A stretch of DNA of 64,000 nt from CAIKMD01 sp963702925 (GCA_963702925.1 OY969771.1:124001-188000), one strand, 5' to 3'; positions 48,112-56,829 are shown, counted from the stretch's first letter. A program made the numbers and translations. Notes: generated by a model not told the origin, from the sequence alone.

Positions 48112-48867
48112 GTGGCTAGGCCTCCTTCGAGCGCCATTCGCATAATCCGGCGCGTACGGCGCAAGACGAAGGCGGTATCGAGGGCAAAACAACCGAGACA
48201 GGGCGCGTCGGAAGCCGGTCTGGCTGCGTTAAAGCGAAGCCCACTGTTTTCCGAGGAACTCGGCATCGCTCTCGCGAGCGGCAGAGAAAGCGCACTGTTC
48301 CGTTGGTTGCTGGCAAGTCTGCTCTTTGGCGCGCGGATCAGCGGGACGATTGCGCGCAACACTTATCGATCGTTCGTTCGCCGTGGCCTGACCACGCCTG
48401 AGAAGATCGTGAACGCCGGCTGGAATTTTCTCGTGAACCCGGTCATGAGAGAAGGCGGCTATGTGCGCTATGATGGGCGCAAGTCGGACCAGGTGCTGCG
48501 CGTGTGCCATGCGCTTCTCAAAAATTATGGCGGTCGGGTGTCGCAGCTTCATGACCGTACGAAAAGCCCGCAGGACCTCGAGGCGCGGCTCCTCGCACTT
48601 TACGGCGTCGGGCCGGTAACGATGAACATCTTTTTGCGTGAGTTGCGGCCGTTTTGGCGGAATGCAGATCCGGAACCGCTCGAACAGGTAAAAGCGCTCG
48701 CCGCACGAGCCGGTATCGATCTGGCCGATTATCGACGCAAAACGCTTACCTTTGCGCGGATTGAGGCCGGCCTGATTAGGTTGCTCCATCAGCACAGCCA
48801 AAGGACGAGCGCAAAATTGAACAGTCCACGCACAGTCGCGTTGCATCATCATGCCGGAAGGGCGTGA
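48112..48867 (+). CDS. HhH-GPD-type DNA glycosylase-like protein
   Basis: A 251-residue protein with a very basic N-terminus and a helix-hairpin-helix near residue 165 (Leu-Tyr-Gly-Val-Gly-Pro-Val-Thr-Met-Asn). An Asp 20 residues later (Asn-Ala-Asp-Pro-Glu) sits near the catalytic position of the Endo III/AlkA superfamily. The C-terminal 4Fe-4S Cys loop of Endo III is absent. It likely removes or recognises damaged bases. The start codon is GTG. It overlaps the next gene by 17 bases. Confidence 0.7.
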   Translation: MARPPSSAIRIIRRVRRKTKAVSRAKQPRQGASEAGLAALKRSPLFSEELGIALASGRESALFRWLLASLLFGARISGTIARNTYRSFVRRGLTTPEKIVNAGWNFLVNPVMREGGYVRYDGRKSDQVLRVCHALLKNYGGRVSQLHDRTKSPQDLEARLLALYGVGPVTMNIFLRELRPFWRNADPEPLEQVKALAARAGIDLADYRRKTLTFARIEAGLIRLLHQHSQRTSAKLNSPRTVALHHHAGRA

Positions 48868-50134
48868 TGCCAGCCGGCGATTGGAAAAATTGGGTGCAGC
48901 CATTGCAATCGGCCGACGCGCTTTTTTGGCATTTCTGCCGGCGACGGTTTTCGGCCGCCCTATCGCAAAGCCGCCCTTGAATCCTATTCCAGAAGCTGCC
49001 GACTTGCATACTGAGAGCATTGTGCCGCGAAACGATATAAAAATTTGTTTGACTGGCGACGTTATGCTCGGAAGAGGCGTCGACCAGATTCTTCCTTATC
49101 CCAGCGATCCACGTATTTATGAGCGCAATGCCGCGTCGGCAAGGACTTATCTCGAACTCGCGGAGATGGCGAACGGCCCTATCCCCCGGCCGGTCGATTT
49201 TTCTTATGTCTGGGGCGACGCTCTCGCCGAGCTGCAATCTTCGCAGCCTGATCTGCGGATCATCAACCTCGAAACCAGCGTTACAGAAAGTCAAAAGCCC
49301 GTTCCCAAAGGCATAAACTACAAGATGAACCCCGCTAATATCGGCTGCCTTGCCGCGGCCAATGTCAGCTGTTGCGTCCTTGCGAACAACCACACGCTGG
49401 ATTGGGGACGCGCGGGGCTTTTGGAAACATTAGATACGTTAGAGAAAGCGCATATCGCTTGCGCCGGCGCCGGCCGCGATGCCACGCAGGCGAGCGCCCC
49501 CGCCCGTCTCGACATGATCGGCGGCGCAACAGCCTCGGCGTTCGCATTCGGCACAATGACGAGCGGCATCCCTCTCGAATGGGCGGCTGAGGACGATCGG
49601 CCAGGCGTCAACCTCCTTAAGGATCTTTCCGATCCAACGATTGCGCGCATCGCGGCACACACCCAATTGGTCGGACGTGCCGGCGAACTACGCATTGCAT
49701 CAATCCATTGGGGTGAAAACTGGGGCTACGATATTTCGGACGAGCAAAGACATTTTGCGCACGGTCTGATCGACACCGCGGGTTTTGACGTTGTCCATGG
49801 CCATTCGGCTCACCACGCGAAGGCGATCGAAGTCTATCGCGGGAAGCTAATCCTCTACGGATGTGGCGATTTTCTCAATGACTATGAAGGCATCGAAGGT
49901 TATGAAACGTTCCGAAGCGACCTTGCCATTATGTATTTGGCAAGTTATTCGATCTCAAGCCGCACACTTATCGGCCTTCGCCTCGTGCCGTTTCAGATCA
50001 AAAGGTTCCGGCTCAACCGCATCTCACAAGACGATCTGGCATGGCTGCAACGCACGCTCGATCGACAATGCGCAAGATTTGGCACTCGCATCCTCTTACA
50101 AGATGACAAGGGTCTTAAGGCGAAGTGGCAATGA
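48851..50134 (+). CDS. CapA-like metallophosphatase-fold protein
   Basis: A 427-residue protein of the CapA/PgsA family (polyglutamate capsule synthesis protein fold). The N-terminus has Gly-Arg-Arg-Ala-Phe-Leu-Ala-Phe, a twin-arginine-like signal, so export is possible. Family motifs are Thr-Gly-Asp-Val-Met-Leu-Gly-Arg-Gly-Val near residue 69, Asn-Leu-Glu-Thr, Ala-Asn-Asn-His-Thr-Leu-Asp, Ile-His-Trp-Gly-Glu-Asn-Trp, and Gly-His-Ser-Ala-His-His. There are no capBC genes, so capsule synthesis is unlikely; many CapA-like proteins have other, unknown roles. A homologous type (Rv0574c) belongs to the DosR regulon. Confidence 0.88.
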   Translation: MPEGRDASRRLEKLGAAIAIGRRAFLAFLPATVFGRPIAKPPLNPIPEAADLHTESIVPRNDIKICLTGDVMLGRGVDQILPYPSDPRIYERNAASARTYLELAEMANGPIPRPVDFSYVWGDALAELQSSQPDLRIINLETSVTESQKPVPKGINYKMNPANIGCLAAANVSCCVLANNHTLDWGRAGLLETLDTLEKAHIACAGAGRDATQASAPARLDMIGGATASAFAFGTMTSGIPLEWAAEDDRPGVNLLKDLSDPTIARIAAHTQLVGRAGELRIASIHWGENWGYDISDEQRHFAHGLIDTAGFDVVHGHSAHHAKAIEVYRGKLILYGCGDFLNDYEGIEGYETFRSDLAIMYLASYSISSRTLIGLRLVPFQIKRFRLNRISQDDLAWLQRTLDRQCARFGTRILLQDDKGLKAKWQ

Positions 50135-50260
50135 AAGCGAGAAACGTTGCAGTGATCCGGCGATTTGCGCTGATAATTTGATTGAACGGGGAGCGAATCA
50201 TCGGCCCAAATTCAAAATCCCAGACCGGTAGCGAGCCCTGCGCGCGTAACGAGCATGAAA

Positions 50261-50512
50261 CTAAGGCCGGTCCTCCTCCGGAAGCTCGGCCTCTAAAATC
50301 TCGAACACTTGCGCGGCGCGGCCCTGCAATGCATGCCGTAGCGCGCGATGCAGATAATCGTCCGAGGTCAGCCAAGCTTGGGCTTCGGCGACCTCACCCG
50401 GCGTCGCCCCGAGCTGCAATATGCTCATGACGACGGCATCGTCGACTTGCCCAACGATATCACGGACTTCGCTCGCGGTTGCGGAACGGCTACTCTGATC
50501 CACAGCGTTCAT
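50261..50512 (-). CDS. Small hypothetical protein, 83 aa
   Basis: Start at 50512 (Met-Asn-Ala-Val-Asp) with GGTGAG upstream; a longer frame to 50572 lacks such a site. The protein is acidic and helical, with Val-Val-Met-Ser-Ile-Leu-Gln-Leu-Gly-Ala-Thr-Pro-Gly-Glu-Val, which looks like a small helix bundle. No family recognised. It is the only minus-strand gene in the 47.6-52.7 kb run. Confidence 0.6.
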   Translation of the reverse strand: MNAVDQSSRSATASEVRDIVGQVDDAVVMSILQLGATPGEVAEAQAWLTSDDYLHRALRHALQGRAAQVFEILEAELPEEDRP

Positions 50513-50681
50513 TTTCTCACCCCATACGAAGAATACGGGCTGCAGCAAGCTTTGCCGAGTGCAGTTTCCCACCGGTCATTGCTGCCGTCCAGGCGGTTGC
50601 GAAGGTGACGATACGCGGCCTCCGGCGGCCGAGGGTCCGGCTTTTAAGTTGTTCAGACTACACTAAGAATGCTTTTCCACT

Positions 50682-50695
50682 TTGATCCAACTCAA
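50682..50695. promoter_or_regulatory. FNR/FixK-like site, one mismatch
   Basis: TTGAT-CCAA-CTCAA. It overlaps an in-frame ATG at 50695, so that ATG cannot be the start if the site is used; the true start at 50764 leaves room for a normal leader. Confidence 0.55.
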
Positions 50696-50763
50696 TGACC
50701 GGGATAGCAGGCAGTGATCTCCTCAAATCGCCAATGAAGGCGATGCCTTTCCAGGGGGCCGAG

Positions 50764-51198
50764 ATGAGAGCCGCGGATGTCATGACCCGAGAGGTGCAGG
50801 TAGTCCGTCCGAACAATTCGTTGCAAGAAGCCGCTGCGATCATGGATAGGCTCAACGTTGGATTCCTTCCGGTCCATGACGGCAAACGGGTGGTTGGCGT
50901 CATCACCGACCGCGACATCGCGGTACGCGCCGTGTCGGCCGATTTGAGCCCGAATATGACAAATGTCGAAGATGTAATGACCGACGAGGTTCATTACTGC
51001 CTTGACGACGACGCCGTCGATGATGTCGTGAAACACATGATCGATATCCAGATCCGTCGCTTGCTCGTTTTCACCCACGACAATCAGCTTGTTGGCGTGG
51101 TCTCGCTTGGCGATATTGCGACGCATGCGAGCGAGCACGTAAGCGCCGAAGCATTGCGGCGGATATCCGAGCCCTCGAAGCCTGATCGAAGCGACTAA
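50764..51198 (+). CDS. CBS-pair protein
   Basis: A second two-CBS protein (144 residues), similar to the one at 47659. Both contain the pattern Asp-Arg-Asp-Ile-Ala in motif 1 and Val-Ser-Leu-Gly-Asp-Ile/Ile-Leu-Ser-Val-Gly-Asp-Leu in motif 2. The start at 50764 (Met-Arg-Ala-Ala-Asp-Val-Met) has AGGGGG five bases upstream. The upstream ATG at 50695 lies inside the FNR-like site. It likely senses adenylates at low oxygen and is followed 30 bases on by the kinase fusion. Confidence 0.92.
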   Translation: MRAADVMTREVQVVRPNNSLQEAAAIMDRLNVGFLPVHDGKRVVGVITDRDIAVRAVSADLSPNMTNVEDVMTDEVHYCLDDDAVDDVVKHMIDIQIRRLLVFTHDNQLVGVVSLGDIATHASEHVSAEALRRISEPSKPDRSD

Positions 51199-51228
51199 CG
51201 AGCCGGCGCCGGCCGCGAAAGGCTGCAG

Positions 51229-52731
51229 ATGACCGATACCGAGGCGGAGGTCATCACCTTCTTGTCAAAGGGAGCCAGCTACGGCCTTCCCGGCACAAAG
51301 GTCGCATGCATCGAGACGCATTGTTCGATCGTCTTTTTGGTCGGCAATCGCGCCTATAAATTGAAACGTCCGATCGCCTTCTCTTTACTTGATTACCGTA
51401 CGGTCCGCCAACGCGAAGCGGCCTGCCGTGCCGAGCTGGCACTCAACCGCCGCACGGCACCGGAACTCTATCTCGCTGTCCAAGCAATTCGCCGCCGGCC
51501 GAATGGCGAGATTGCTTTTGACGGCGAAGGGCAAATCCTTGATTGGATCGTTGTGATGCGGCGATTTGATCAAGCGGATCTATTCGATCGTCTTGCCGAG
51601 ACGTCTTCTCTTACCCCTGAGCTTATGCGTTGCCTTGCCGACGAGATCGCGCGCTTTCACAGCTTCGCGGAACCGACTTCAGAATTCGGCGGCAAGGCCG
51701 GCCTTCGCGCCATCATCGAGCGCAATCGTACCGAGCATCGAACGGTCGGAACCATCCTCGCACCTGACGCCGTCGAATCATTATACGAAGAATCGATCGA
51801 TCTCCTCGGCGGTATGGGCTCTCATCTCGATCAGCGACGAGACGGCGGCAGAGTACGTCGTTGCCACGGCGATCTGCGTTTGGCCAATATATGCCTAATT
51901 GACGGGCGGCCCACACTATTCGATGCAATCGAGTTTTGCGACGAGGCGTCCTGCATCGATGTGCTCTTCGATTTGGCCTTTTTGTTGGTGGAGCTCCATC
52001 AGCGCGGGTTGGATTCTTTGGGGAATGTCGTGTTCAACCGCTATCTCGACACGACGGGTGATGTCGAGGGATTGGTGTCATTGCCGCTGATGCTTTCGAT
52101 CCGGGCAGCGAGCCGCGCCTATACTCTTGCGCTTGCCGCGCAACGTCGGCTCAAGCAAGAGGAGCGGCAGCATATCGCGGCAACGGCGCGGTCGTATCTG
52201 GCCTTGGCATCCTCACTGCTCATGAAATCCAAGGGACGGCTCATCGCGCTTGGCGGGCTCAGCAGTCACGCGAAATCGCTAGTTGCGGACGATCTCGCCG
52301 CTTTCCTTCCACCGGTGCCGGGCGCACGCGTGTTGCGCAGCAACCTCGCGCGAAAGCGGCTTCTGGGCCTTACGCCAGCTGATCGTTTGCCGGCCACGGC
52401 TTATACGCCCGAGGTGACGGGCCGTGTTTACGCTGCGTTGTGTGAGCAGGCAAACCAGGTTTTACGCGCAGGCTTTAGCGCGATTGTCGATGCAAGCTTT
52501 CGGTGCGCCGCGCATCGCAAAGCGATTGAAGCGGAAGCCTTAAGGGCTTCCGTACCTTTCGTTGGTATTTCGCTAGGTGTAGATCAAGATGTCAATCCGG
52601 ACATAACGGCAGATGCGACGGCTTGGCACATTCTTCAACCCGAAGCAACGCCGGCCGCGACGGCTGAGAAAGCGCGCTTAATCGTGAACACTGCTTTTAG
52701 GGTCGACGAGACGGCATTGACGGGCATATGA
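51229..52731 (+). CDS. Aminoglycoside-phosphotransferase-like/P-loop kinase fusion
   Basis: A 500-residue two-domain protein matching the Rv2004c type (498 residues), a DosR-regulon member. The N-terminal part (about 1-330) has a protein-kinase-like fold with Tyr-Lys-Leu-Lys-Arg-Pro-Ile, the Brenner motif Cys-His-Gly-Asp-Leu-Arg-Leu-Ala-Asn and Phe-Asp-Ala-Ile-Glu-Phe. The C-terminal part (335-500) is a P-loop domain. Its Walker A is degenerate: Gly-Gly-Leu-Ser-Ser-His-Ala-Lys-Ser has Ala where Gly precedes the Lys. ATP binding in that half may be weak. The substrate is unknown. Confidence 0.88.
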   Translation: MTDTEAEVITFLSKGASYGLPGTKVACIETHCSIVFLVGNRAYKLKRPIAFSLLDYRTVRQREAACRAELALNRRTAPELYLAVQAIRRRPNGEIAFDGEGQILDWIVVMRRFDQADLFDRLAETSSLTPELMRCLADEIARFHSFAEPTSEFGGKAGLRAIIERNRTEHRTVGTILAPDAVESLYEESIDLLGGMGSHLDQRRDGGRVRRCHGDLRLANICLIDGRPTLFDAIEFCDEASCIDVLFDLAFLLVELHQRGLDSLGNVVFNRYLDTTGDVEGLVSLPLMLSIRAASRAYTLALAAQRRLKQEERQHIAATARSYLALASSLLMKSKGRLIALGGLSSHAKSLVADDLAAFLPPVPGARVLRSNLARKRLLGLTPADRLPATAYTPEVTGRVYAALCEQANQVLRAGFSAIVDASFRCAAHRKAIEAEALRASVPFVGISLGVDQDVNPDITADATAWHILQPEATPAATAEKARLIVNTAFRVDETALTGI

Positions 52732-52799
52732 AGCCTGCCGACTTTGGCTGACTTGTACTCGATCGGCATTTTCGGTGGCCGTCAGGGTGTACGGCCCTT

Positions 52800-53054
52800 T
52801 CACGCCTCATCGACCGTGATAAGGAGCGGCGGCTCCGCATCGTCCCAATCTGGCACTTTTGCCGCCCAGGTGCGGATGGCGATGGCATCGCCGGGATCAA
52901 CACATACTTCCTGGGCACCGAAAAACACGAGCATCGGTCCCAAGGCTGTCGGCGCATCGAAGCGGGCTCTTGCGTAGTCCCACCAAACCGAGGAGCGGCG
53001 TTCGGGGTTCACGCTGATCCGACATGTTTTCCCGCCGGTCGTTGCCCTTTCCAT
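52800..53054 (-). CDS. Small hypothetical protein, 84 aa
   Basis: Starts at 53054 with GGGGAG upstream, 24 bases after the DUF2267 gene. The middle has Ser-Val-Trp-Trp-Asp-Tyr-Ala-Arg-Ala, followed by a beta-rich stretch Met-Leu-Val-Phe-Phe-Gly-Ala-Gln-Glu-Val and an acidic C-terminus. It could be a small beta-barrel fold. No family recognised. It shares the FNR site of the DUF2267 gene. Confidence 0.65.
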   Translation of the reverse strand: MERATTGGKTCRISVNPERRSSVWWDYARARFDAPTALGPMLVFFGAQEVCVDPGDAIAIRTWAAKVPDWDDAEPPLLITVDEA

Positions 53055-53078
53055 GACGGCTCCCCTTTTTCCTGACGG

Positions 53079-53528
53079 CTATTCGGCTTTCTTTTCGGAA
53101 GACGGTTGAGGCCACAGCGCGCGAACCTCGCGCGGCAAAGTCGAAACAATGTGCCCGATTTCGCCCGACGTGAGATGCATCGCGATAACGCTGAAGACAA
53201 TCCGGGTCACATGCTCGGTATTGCGCAGTTCGAGATGGTCGCGCAGCTCGTGGCGGGCAGTCTCAAGAAAGTCGTGACCTGCTGGGCGGCCGGTTGCGGT
53301 CGGCACCGGGTTCCAACCTTCGTAATAAATACCGCGCACGAGCATCGGGAGCTGAGCGCCGAACTGCGCCACTTGATCGGTCCCAAGCAAATCGCGCAGA
53401 CTGTGCAGCGTGGCGCGCAAAGCCGCATAGGCGGCCCTGTCATTGTCGAAGCCGAGTCCTTTTTTGATATCCCGCAGCCATTCATGGGTCTTCTGGACGG
53501 TCGTGTCGAGCACGGCGAGCTGCGTCAT
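53079..53528 (-). CDS. DUF2267 protein
   Basis: A 149-residue helical protein from the ATG at 53528 (the frame to 53558 lacks a good site). The DUF2267 core is clear: Thr-Val-Gln-Lys-Thr-His-Glu-Trp-Leu, then Ala-Ala-Tyr-Ala-Ala-Leu-Arg-Ala-Thr-Leu-His-Ser-Leu-Arg-Asp, then Leu-Pro-Met-Leu-Val-Arg-Gly-Ile-Tyr-Tyr-Glu-Gly-Trp. Function unknown, but the family is often found near stress genes. The exact FNR site is 72 bases upstream. Confidence 0.88.
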   Translation of the reverse strand: MTQLAVLDTTVQKTHEWLRDIKKGLGFDNDRAAYAALRATLHSLRDLLGTDQVAQFGAQLPMLVRGIYYEGWNPVPTATGRPAGHDFLETARHELRDHLELRNTEHVTRIVFSVIAMHLTSGEIGHIVSTLPREVRALWPQPSSEKKAE

Positions 53529-53599
53529 TCGAACCGCTCCGCAAAGAAGGGGCGCCAACGCTAATTCGAAAAAATTATCCTTTGACGCATTTGTGGACG

Positions 53600-53613
53600 T
53601 TGATGCAGATCAA
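53600..53613. promoter_or_regulatory. FNR/FixK site, exact
   Basis: TTGAT-GCAG-ATCAA, 72 bases before the DUF2267 gene (start 53528, minus). Confidence 0.87.
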
Positions 53614-53652
53614 GGCCCCGATGTCCTTCCAAAAGCGTCAGCAACCCTGCCC

Positions 53653-54354
53653 TTACCGGTTTTCGGAGCCGGCCGCTGAAGAGCGTGTAGATTGTGGCAT
53701 GCTCACTGCCGCAGTTTGGCCAGCGCGGTTGAGCAGCTCGACCACGACCTCATCCTCAACGGGACGGAAATCGGCATAGAAAAATCCGACCGCACCGAAA
53801 TCCACGGGCGAGAACAAGCAGACGATTTCATCCGCTTCGGCGCGCAGGGCCTCGATTGCACTTTCCGGAGCCACCGGCACCGCAAGAACAAGCTTTTCCG
53901 GTCCACGTCGCCGAACGGCGCGGAGAGCCGCGCGCATGGTGGCGCCCGTTGCAATACCGTCATCAATGACAATGGCCGTACGGTGTCGAATGTCCACCGG
54001 CTGCCGGTTCTCGAAATAGAGCCGACGGCGGTACTCGATCTCGTTCTTCTGCCGGGCGATCTCGCGATCAAGATACGATTTTGGGACGCCGAACTCGGCG
54101 ACGGCCTGCTCGTCGATCACCTTCTCTAACTCCTCGCCCTCGGCGATCGCGCCGATGGCAAGCTCGGTCATTGCCGGATGGCCAATCTTGCGCACCAGCA
54201 CGACGTCGAGGGGCGCGCCGAGCTTTGCGGCGACCTCAAACCCCACAGGAACACCGCCTCGCGGCAAAGCGAGCACGACCGGGCGCTGATCCTTGAAGCG
54301 GAGAAGCGCGGCGGCAAGACGGCGGCCCGCTTCTTCGCGATCTGCGAAGCGCAT
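53653..54354 (-). CDS. Phosphoribosyltransferase-fold protein
   Basis: A 233-residue type-I PRTase-fold protein. The PRPP-binding motif is Ala-Ile-Val-Ile-Asp-Asp-Gly-Ile-Ala-Thr-Gly-Ala-Thr (about 126-138). The N-terminus has Val-Leu-Ala-Leu-Pro-Arg-Gly-Gly-Val-Pro-Val-Gly. The base or sugar acceptor is unknown. The stop of the dienelactone-hydrolase-like gene is 3 bases upstream. In mycobacteria the same two domains are fused in the DosR protein Rv0571c. The PRPP synthetase at 55531 may supply its substrate. Confidence 0.9.
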   Translation of the reverse strand: MRFADREEAGRRLAAALLRFKDQRPVVLALPRGGVPVGFEVAAKLGAPLDVVLVRKIGHPAMTELAIGAIAEGEELEKVIDEQAVAEFGVPKSYLDREIARQKNEIEYRRRLYFENRQPVDIRHRTAIVIDDGIATGATMRAALRAVRRRGPEKLVLAVPVAPESAIEALRAEADEIVCLFSPVDFGAVGFFYADFRPVEDEVVVELLNRAGQTAAVSMPQSTRSSAAGSENR

Positions 54355-54357
54355 CTT

Positions 54358-55023
54358 TCAGCCTTTCGTCTGTCCCGGAAAATGAGCAAGAAACCAGCGC
54401 CGCGAAAGCTCGATAACTTGCTGCAGCGCGCCAAGTTCCTCGAATAGGTGAGTAGCGCCCGGCACCACTTCGATCGCGCTTTCGCAATGCAACGCACGGA
54501 GCGCTGATCTATTGAGAGCCAACACCTCGGCATCGCGTCCGCCGACAATGAGAAGAGTTGGGGCGCGGACTTTCGCAAGAGCGCCGCCGGCCAGATCGGG
54601 ACGCCCGCCGCGCGACACGACCACGCTGACGCGGTCGCCGAGCCGGGCGGCGGCGACCAGCGCGGCGGCCGCACCGGTGCTCGCGCCGAAATATCCGATC
54701 GGCAGCGACCGAGTCTCGGGAAAGGCGCCAACCCAATCGGTGGCGGCAAGAAGACGCTGCGCGAGCAAGTCGATATCGAACACGTTGCTACGATCCTCTT
54801 CCTCGCTTTCGCTGAGCAGATCGAAGAGGAGAGTCGCCAACCCCGCCTGTCGCAAGGCCGCGGCGACCGAATTGTTGCGAGGGCTAAAGCGGCTGCTGCC
54901 GCTACCATGGGCAAAGAGGATGAGCCCGCGCGGTGCAGGCGCGCCAAACGCAAGCATGCCTTCGAGGCCAAGGGGCGGAAGCCGAACCAACTTCTCCGCC
55001 TCCTGGATTGTTCTTTCGGTCAT
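54358..55023 (-). CDS. Dienelactone-hydrolase-like alpha/beta hydrolase
   Basis: A 221-residue alpha/beta hydrolase from the ATG at 55023 (GAGGAG upstream). Motifs are Leu-Phe-Ala-His-Gly-Ser-Gly-Ser-Ser (oxyanion strand-loop, about 31-39), a nucleophile elbow Tyr-Phe-Gly-Ala-Ser-Thr-Gly-Ala, an Asp in Gly-Gly-Arg-Asp-Ala-Glu, and a His in Gly-Ala-Thr-His-Leu-Phe. The catalytic triad is therefore Ser-Asp-His, not the Cys of classical dienelactone hydrolase. It pairs with the phosphoribosyltransferase; the substrate is unknown. Confidence 0.88.
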   Translation of the reverse strand: MTERTIQEAEKLVRLPPLGLEGMLAFGAPAPRGLILFAHGSGSSRFSPRNNSVAAALRQAGLATLLFDLLSESEEEDRSNVFDIDLLAQRLLAATDWVGAFPETRSLPIGYFGASTGAAAALVAAARLGDRVSVVVSRGGRPDLAGGALAKVRAPTLLIVGGRDAEVLALNRSALRALHCESAIEVVPGATHLFEELGALQQVIELSRRWFLAHFPGQTKG

Positions 55024-55081
55024 GTTTTCGCGCTCCTCACCCTGTACCATGCACGGCCGCAATCGACAGCGGCGCCGATCC

Positions 55082-55393
55082 CTAGCCTTTGACAAGCCCG
55101 AGCTCGTGGATGACGGCCTTGAAATGCGGCCATTCCGTCGCCGGCCACAGCTCGGTATGGGCGTGGCCATAGCTGCGAACGATCGCCGAAATCTTGCTGG
55201 CGTCGTCCAGATCCTGCGCTCGGAACAGGTCCAGATAGTCGTATGGCCCGAGCAGCGCGTAGCTGCCGATCCATTGCGCCGTTGGACAGGCGAGACGGAT
55301 GTGCTGCTTAACTTTGCGCTCGAGATCTTCCACCGCGGTCGGCGATTGCAAGCCGTTCGGTTCCAGCCGCGTTAGCATGGCATAGGTCTGCAT
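55082..55393 (-). CDS. GYD-domain-like protein
   Basis: A 103-residue protein from the ATG at 55393 (GGGAGAA upstream; the frame to 55438 has no good site). It has a ferredoxin-like alpha/beta fold with Ala-Leu-Leu-Gly-Pro-Tyr-Asp-Tyr-Leu-Asp-Leu-Phe (about 45-56), the GYD-type motif, then a helix and His-Thr-Glu-Leu-Trp-Pro-Ala. Such proteins are small, oligomeric and of unknown role. It leads the hydrolase/PRTase unit, 111 bases after an FNR-like site. Confidence 0.75.
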   Translation of the reverse strand: MQTYAMLTRLEPNGLQSPTAVEDLERKVKQHIRLACPTAQWIGSYALLGPYDYLDLFRAQDLDDASKISAIVRSYGHAHTELWPATEWPHFKAVIHELGLVKG

Positions 55394-55503
55394 CGAGATT
55401 CTCCCTCGTGATGAATAGCGAAGCCGGAAATGTTCCAAATCGCTTCATCGGCAAACTCCCGGCCCGCACAATCGAAGGCTAGTCTTCGCGCCCGTCGCGA
55501 CGT

Positions 55504-55517
55504 TTGAGATAGATCAA
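55504..55517. promoter_or_regulatory. FNR/FixK-like site, one mismatch
   Basis: TTGAG-ATAG-ATCAA, upstream of the GYD/hydrolase/PRTase unit (start 55393, minus) and just after the PRPP synthetase stop. Confidence 0.55.
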
Positions 55518-55530
55518 ACTTGCAACCAAC

Positions 55531-56493
55531 TCAGCCGTCGCCGTGGGCCCTGGCGATCGCGTCAGCGACAAGCCCCGTTGAATCCAAAACGGTCAGTCGG
55601 TTCTGGCTCACCGACGCTAACGTCTTAAACAGCGGAACAGTATCGGCAATGACAAGGCCATCGAAATCACCCGAGGCAAAAAGCTCGGACGCGCCACCCA
55701 TGAAGAGGCCATGTGCCGCGGCTCCAAATACCTGGCGCGCTCCCGCCGCGCGGCAGGCTTTGGCGGCGCGAAGCAGCGTGCCTCCGGTGCTGACCAAATC
55801 GTCGAAAATGATGGCCGTTCTCCCTTCTACGCCGCCGATGAGCGCGCCGCCGGTTACGATTCCGCCGCTGCGATACTTCTCGACGAAAGCATTGTCGATC
55901 GCCACCGCCGCCTCGCGCTCGAGAGCGCGGCGGAAGATCTCGGCACGCTTCACGCCGCCCGCGTCGGGAGAAACCACAACAAGCTTGGTATTCCGTGCAA
56001 CGGGTGCAAAATGCGTCGCAAACAAGTCGGCGGTATCGATGTGCCGCGTCGGGCAACGGAAAGCATTATCGAAAGCGGCGACATTATGGACTTCGACAGC
56101 CAGTAGCCGATCGGTGGCGACAGCCTCGAACAGTGCCGCGACGTAGCGCGAGGTCACCGGATCATAAGGCTGAGTTCGCCGGTCCTTCCGCGCGTAGCAA
56201 AGATAGGGGAGCACGGCTGTCACTCGCGCCGCCCCGTGGTCCTTCAATGCACCGATCAGAAAGAGCAATCGACATAGCTTGTCATTCACCGAATGCGTTT
56301 CATCGCCGTGCAGCGCGTGAATGACGTAAGCATCGAGATCTACGGTCGAAGCAAGGGGCCGTACCTTGTGCTCTCCGTCCTCAAAATCGCGCTCTTCGAC
56401 GGGAAACAGCGGTGTCGCCAGGCGTTGCGCCACGCGGGCTGCGTAACCCGTTGTTCCGGCGAGCGTGAACAGCGCAAGTTGGCCTGCCGACAT
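55531..56493 (-). CDS. Ribose-phosphate pyrophosphokinase
   Basis: A 320-residue PRPP synthetase-type enzyme (ribose 5-phosphate + ATP to PRPP + AMP). Motifs in order are Asp-Phe-Glu-Asp-Gly-Glu (residues 36-41), Tyr-Ala-Arg-Lys-Asp-Arg-Arg (ATP loop), Val-Val-Ser-Pro-Asp-Ala-Gly-Gly-Val-Lys-Arg, and the PRPP loop Ile-Phe-Asp-Asp-Leu-Val-Ser-Thr-Gly-Gly-Thr. It is probably a second, low-oxygen paralogue rather than the housekeeping Prs, since the flanking genes are all stress genes. An FNR-like site lies 65 bases upstream. Confidence 0.92.
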   Translation of the reverse strand: MSAGQLALFTLAGTTGYAARVAQRLATPLFPVEERDFEDGEHKVRPLASTVDLDAYVIHALHGDETHSVNDKLCRLLFLIGALKDHGAARVTAVLPYLCYARKDRRTQPYDPVTSRYVAALFEAVATDRLLAVEVHNVAAFDNAFRCPTRHIDTADLFATHFAPVARNTKLVVVSPDAGGVKRAEIFRRALEREAAVAIDNAFVEKYRSGGIVTGGALIGGVEGRTAIIFDDLVSTGGTLLRAAKACRAAGARQVFGAAAHGLFMGGASELFASGDFDGLVIADTVPLFKTLASVSQNRLTVLDSTGLVADAIARAHGDG

Positions 56494-56557
56494 AGCCCAT
56501 TCTCCGGGCGCGGTGGAACCCGAGCGTGAAATATAGGCTTCCGCGCCTGAAGAGACG

Positions 56558-56571
56558 CTGATCTACATCAA
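56558..56571. promoter_or_regulatory. FNR/FixK-like site, one mismatch
   Basis: CTGAT-CTAC-ATCAA, 65 bases before the PRPP synthetase start (56493, minus). Confidence 0.55.
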
Positions 56572-56720
56572 TGTCATCGGCGATGGGAAAAGGTCGCCCC
56601 GCATCGCGCCCGATCGCGCCGGCGCTTATCAAGTTGGCGAGGCTTGCGAGTTCTTCATCGAGTAGCCTTTCGATTGAGCGGCGCTGGCGCTTATCCGGAT
56701 TGGGCCGCGGCCATCAGCGG

Positions 56721-56734
56721 TTGATCTGAATCAA
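56721..56734. promoter_or_regulatory. FNR/FixK site, exact
   Basis: TTGAT-CTGA-ATCAA, 96 bases before the small gene at 56830 (plus). Confidence 0.85.
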
Positions 56735-56829
56735 GGTGCGGCGGCAGAAAAGCTCAAAAATCCCGGACGTGGCGGAAAAGATGCCGGGAATGTGGACGGC
56801 CGAGACCCACTACTGCCGAAAGACACTCC

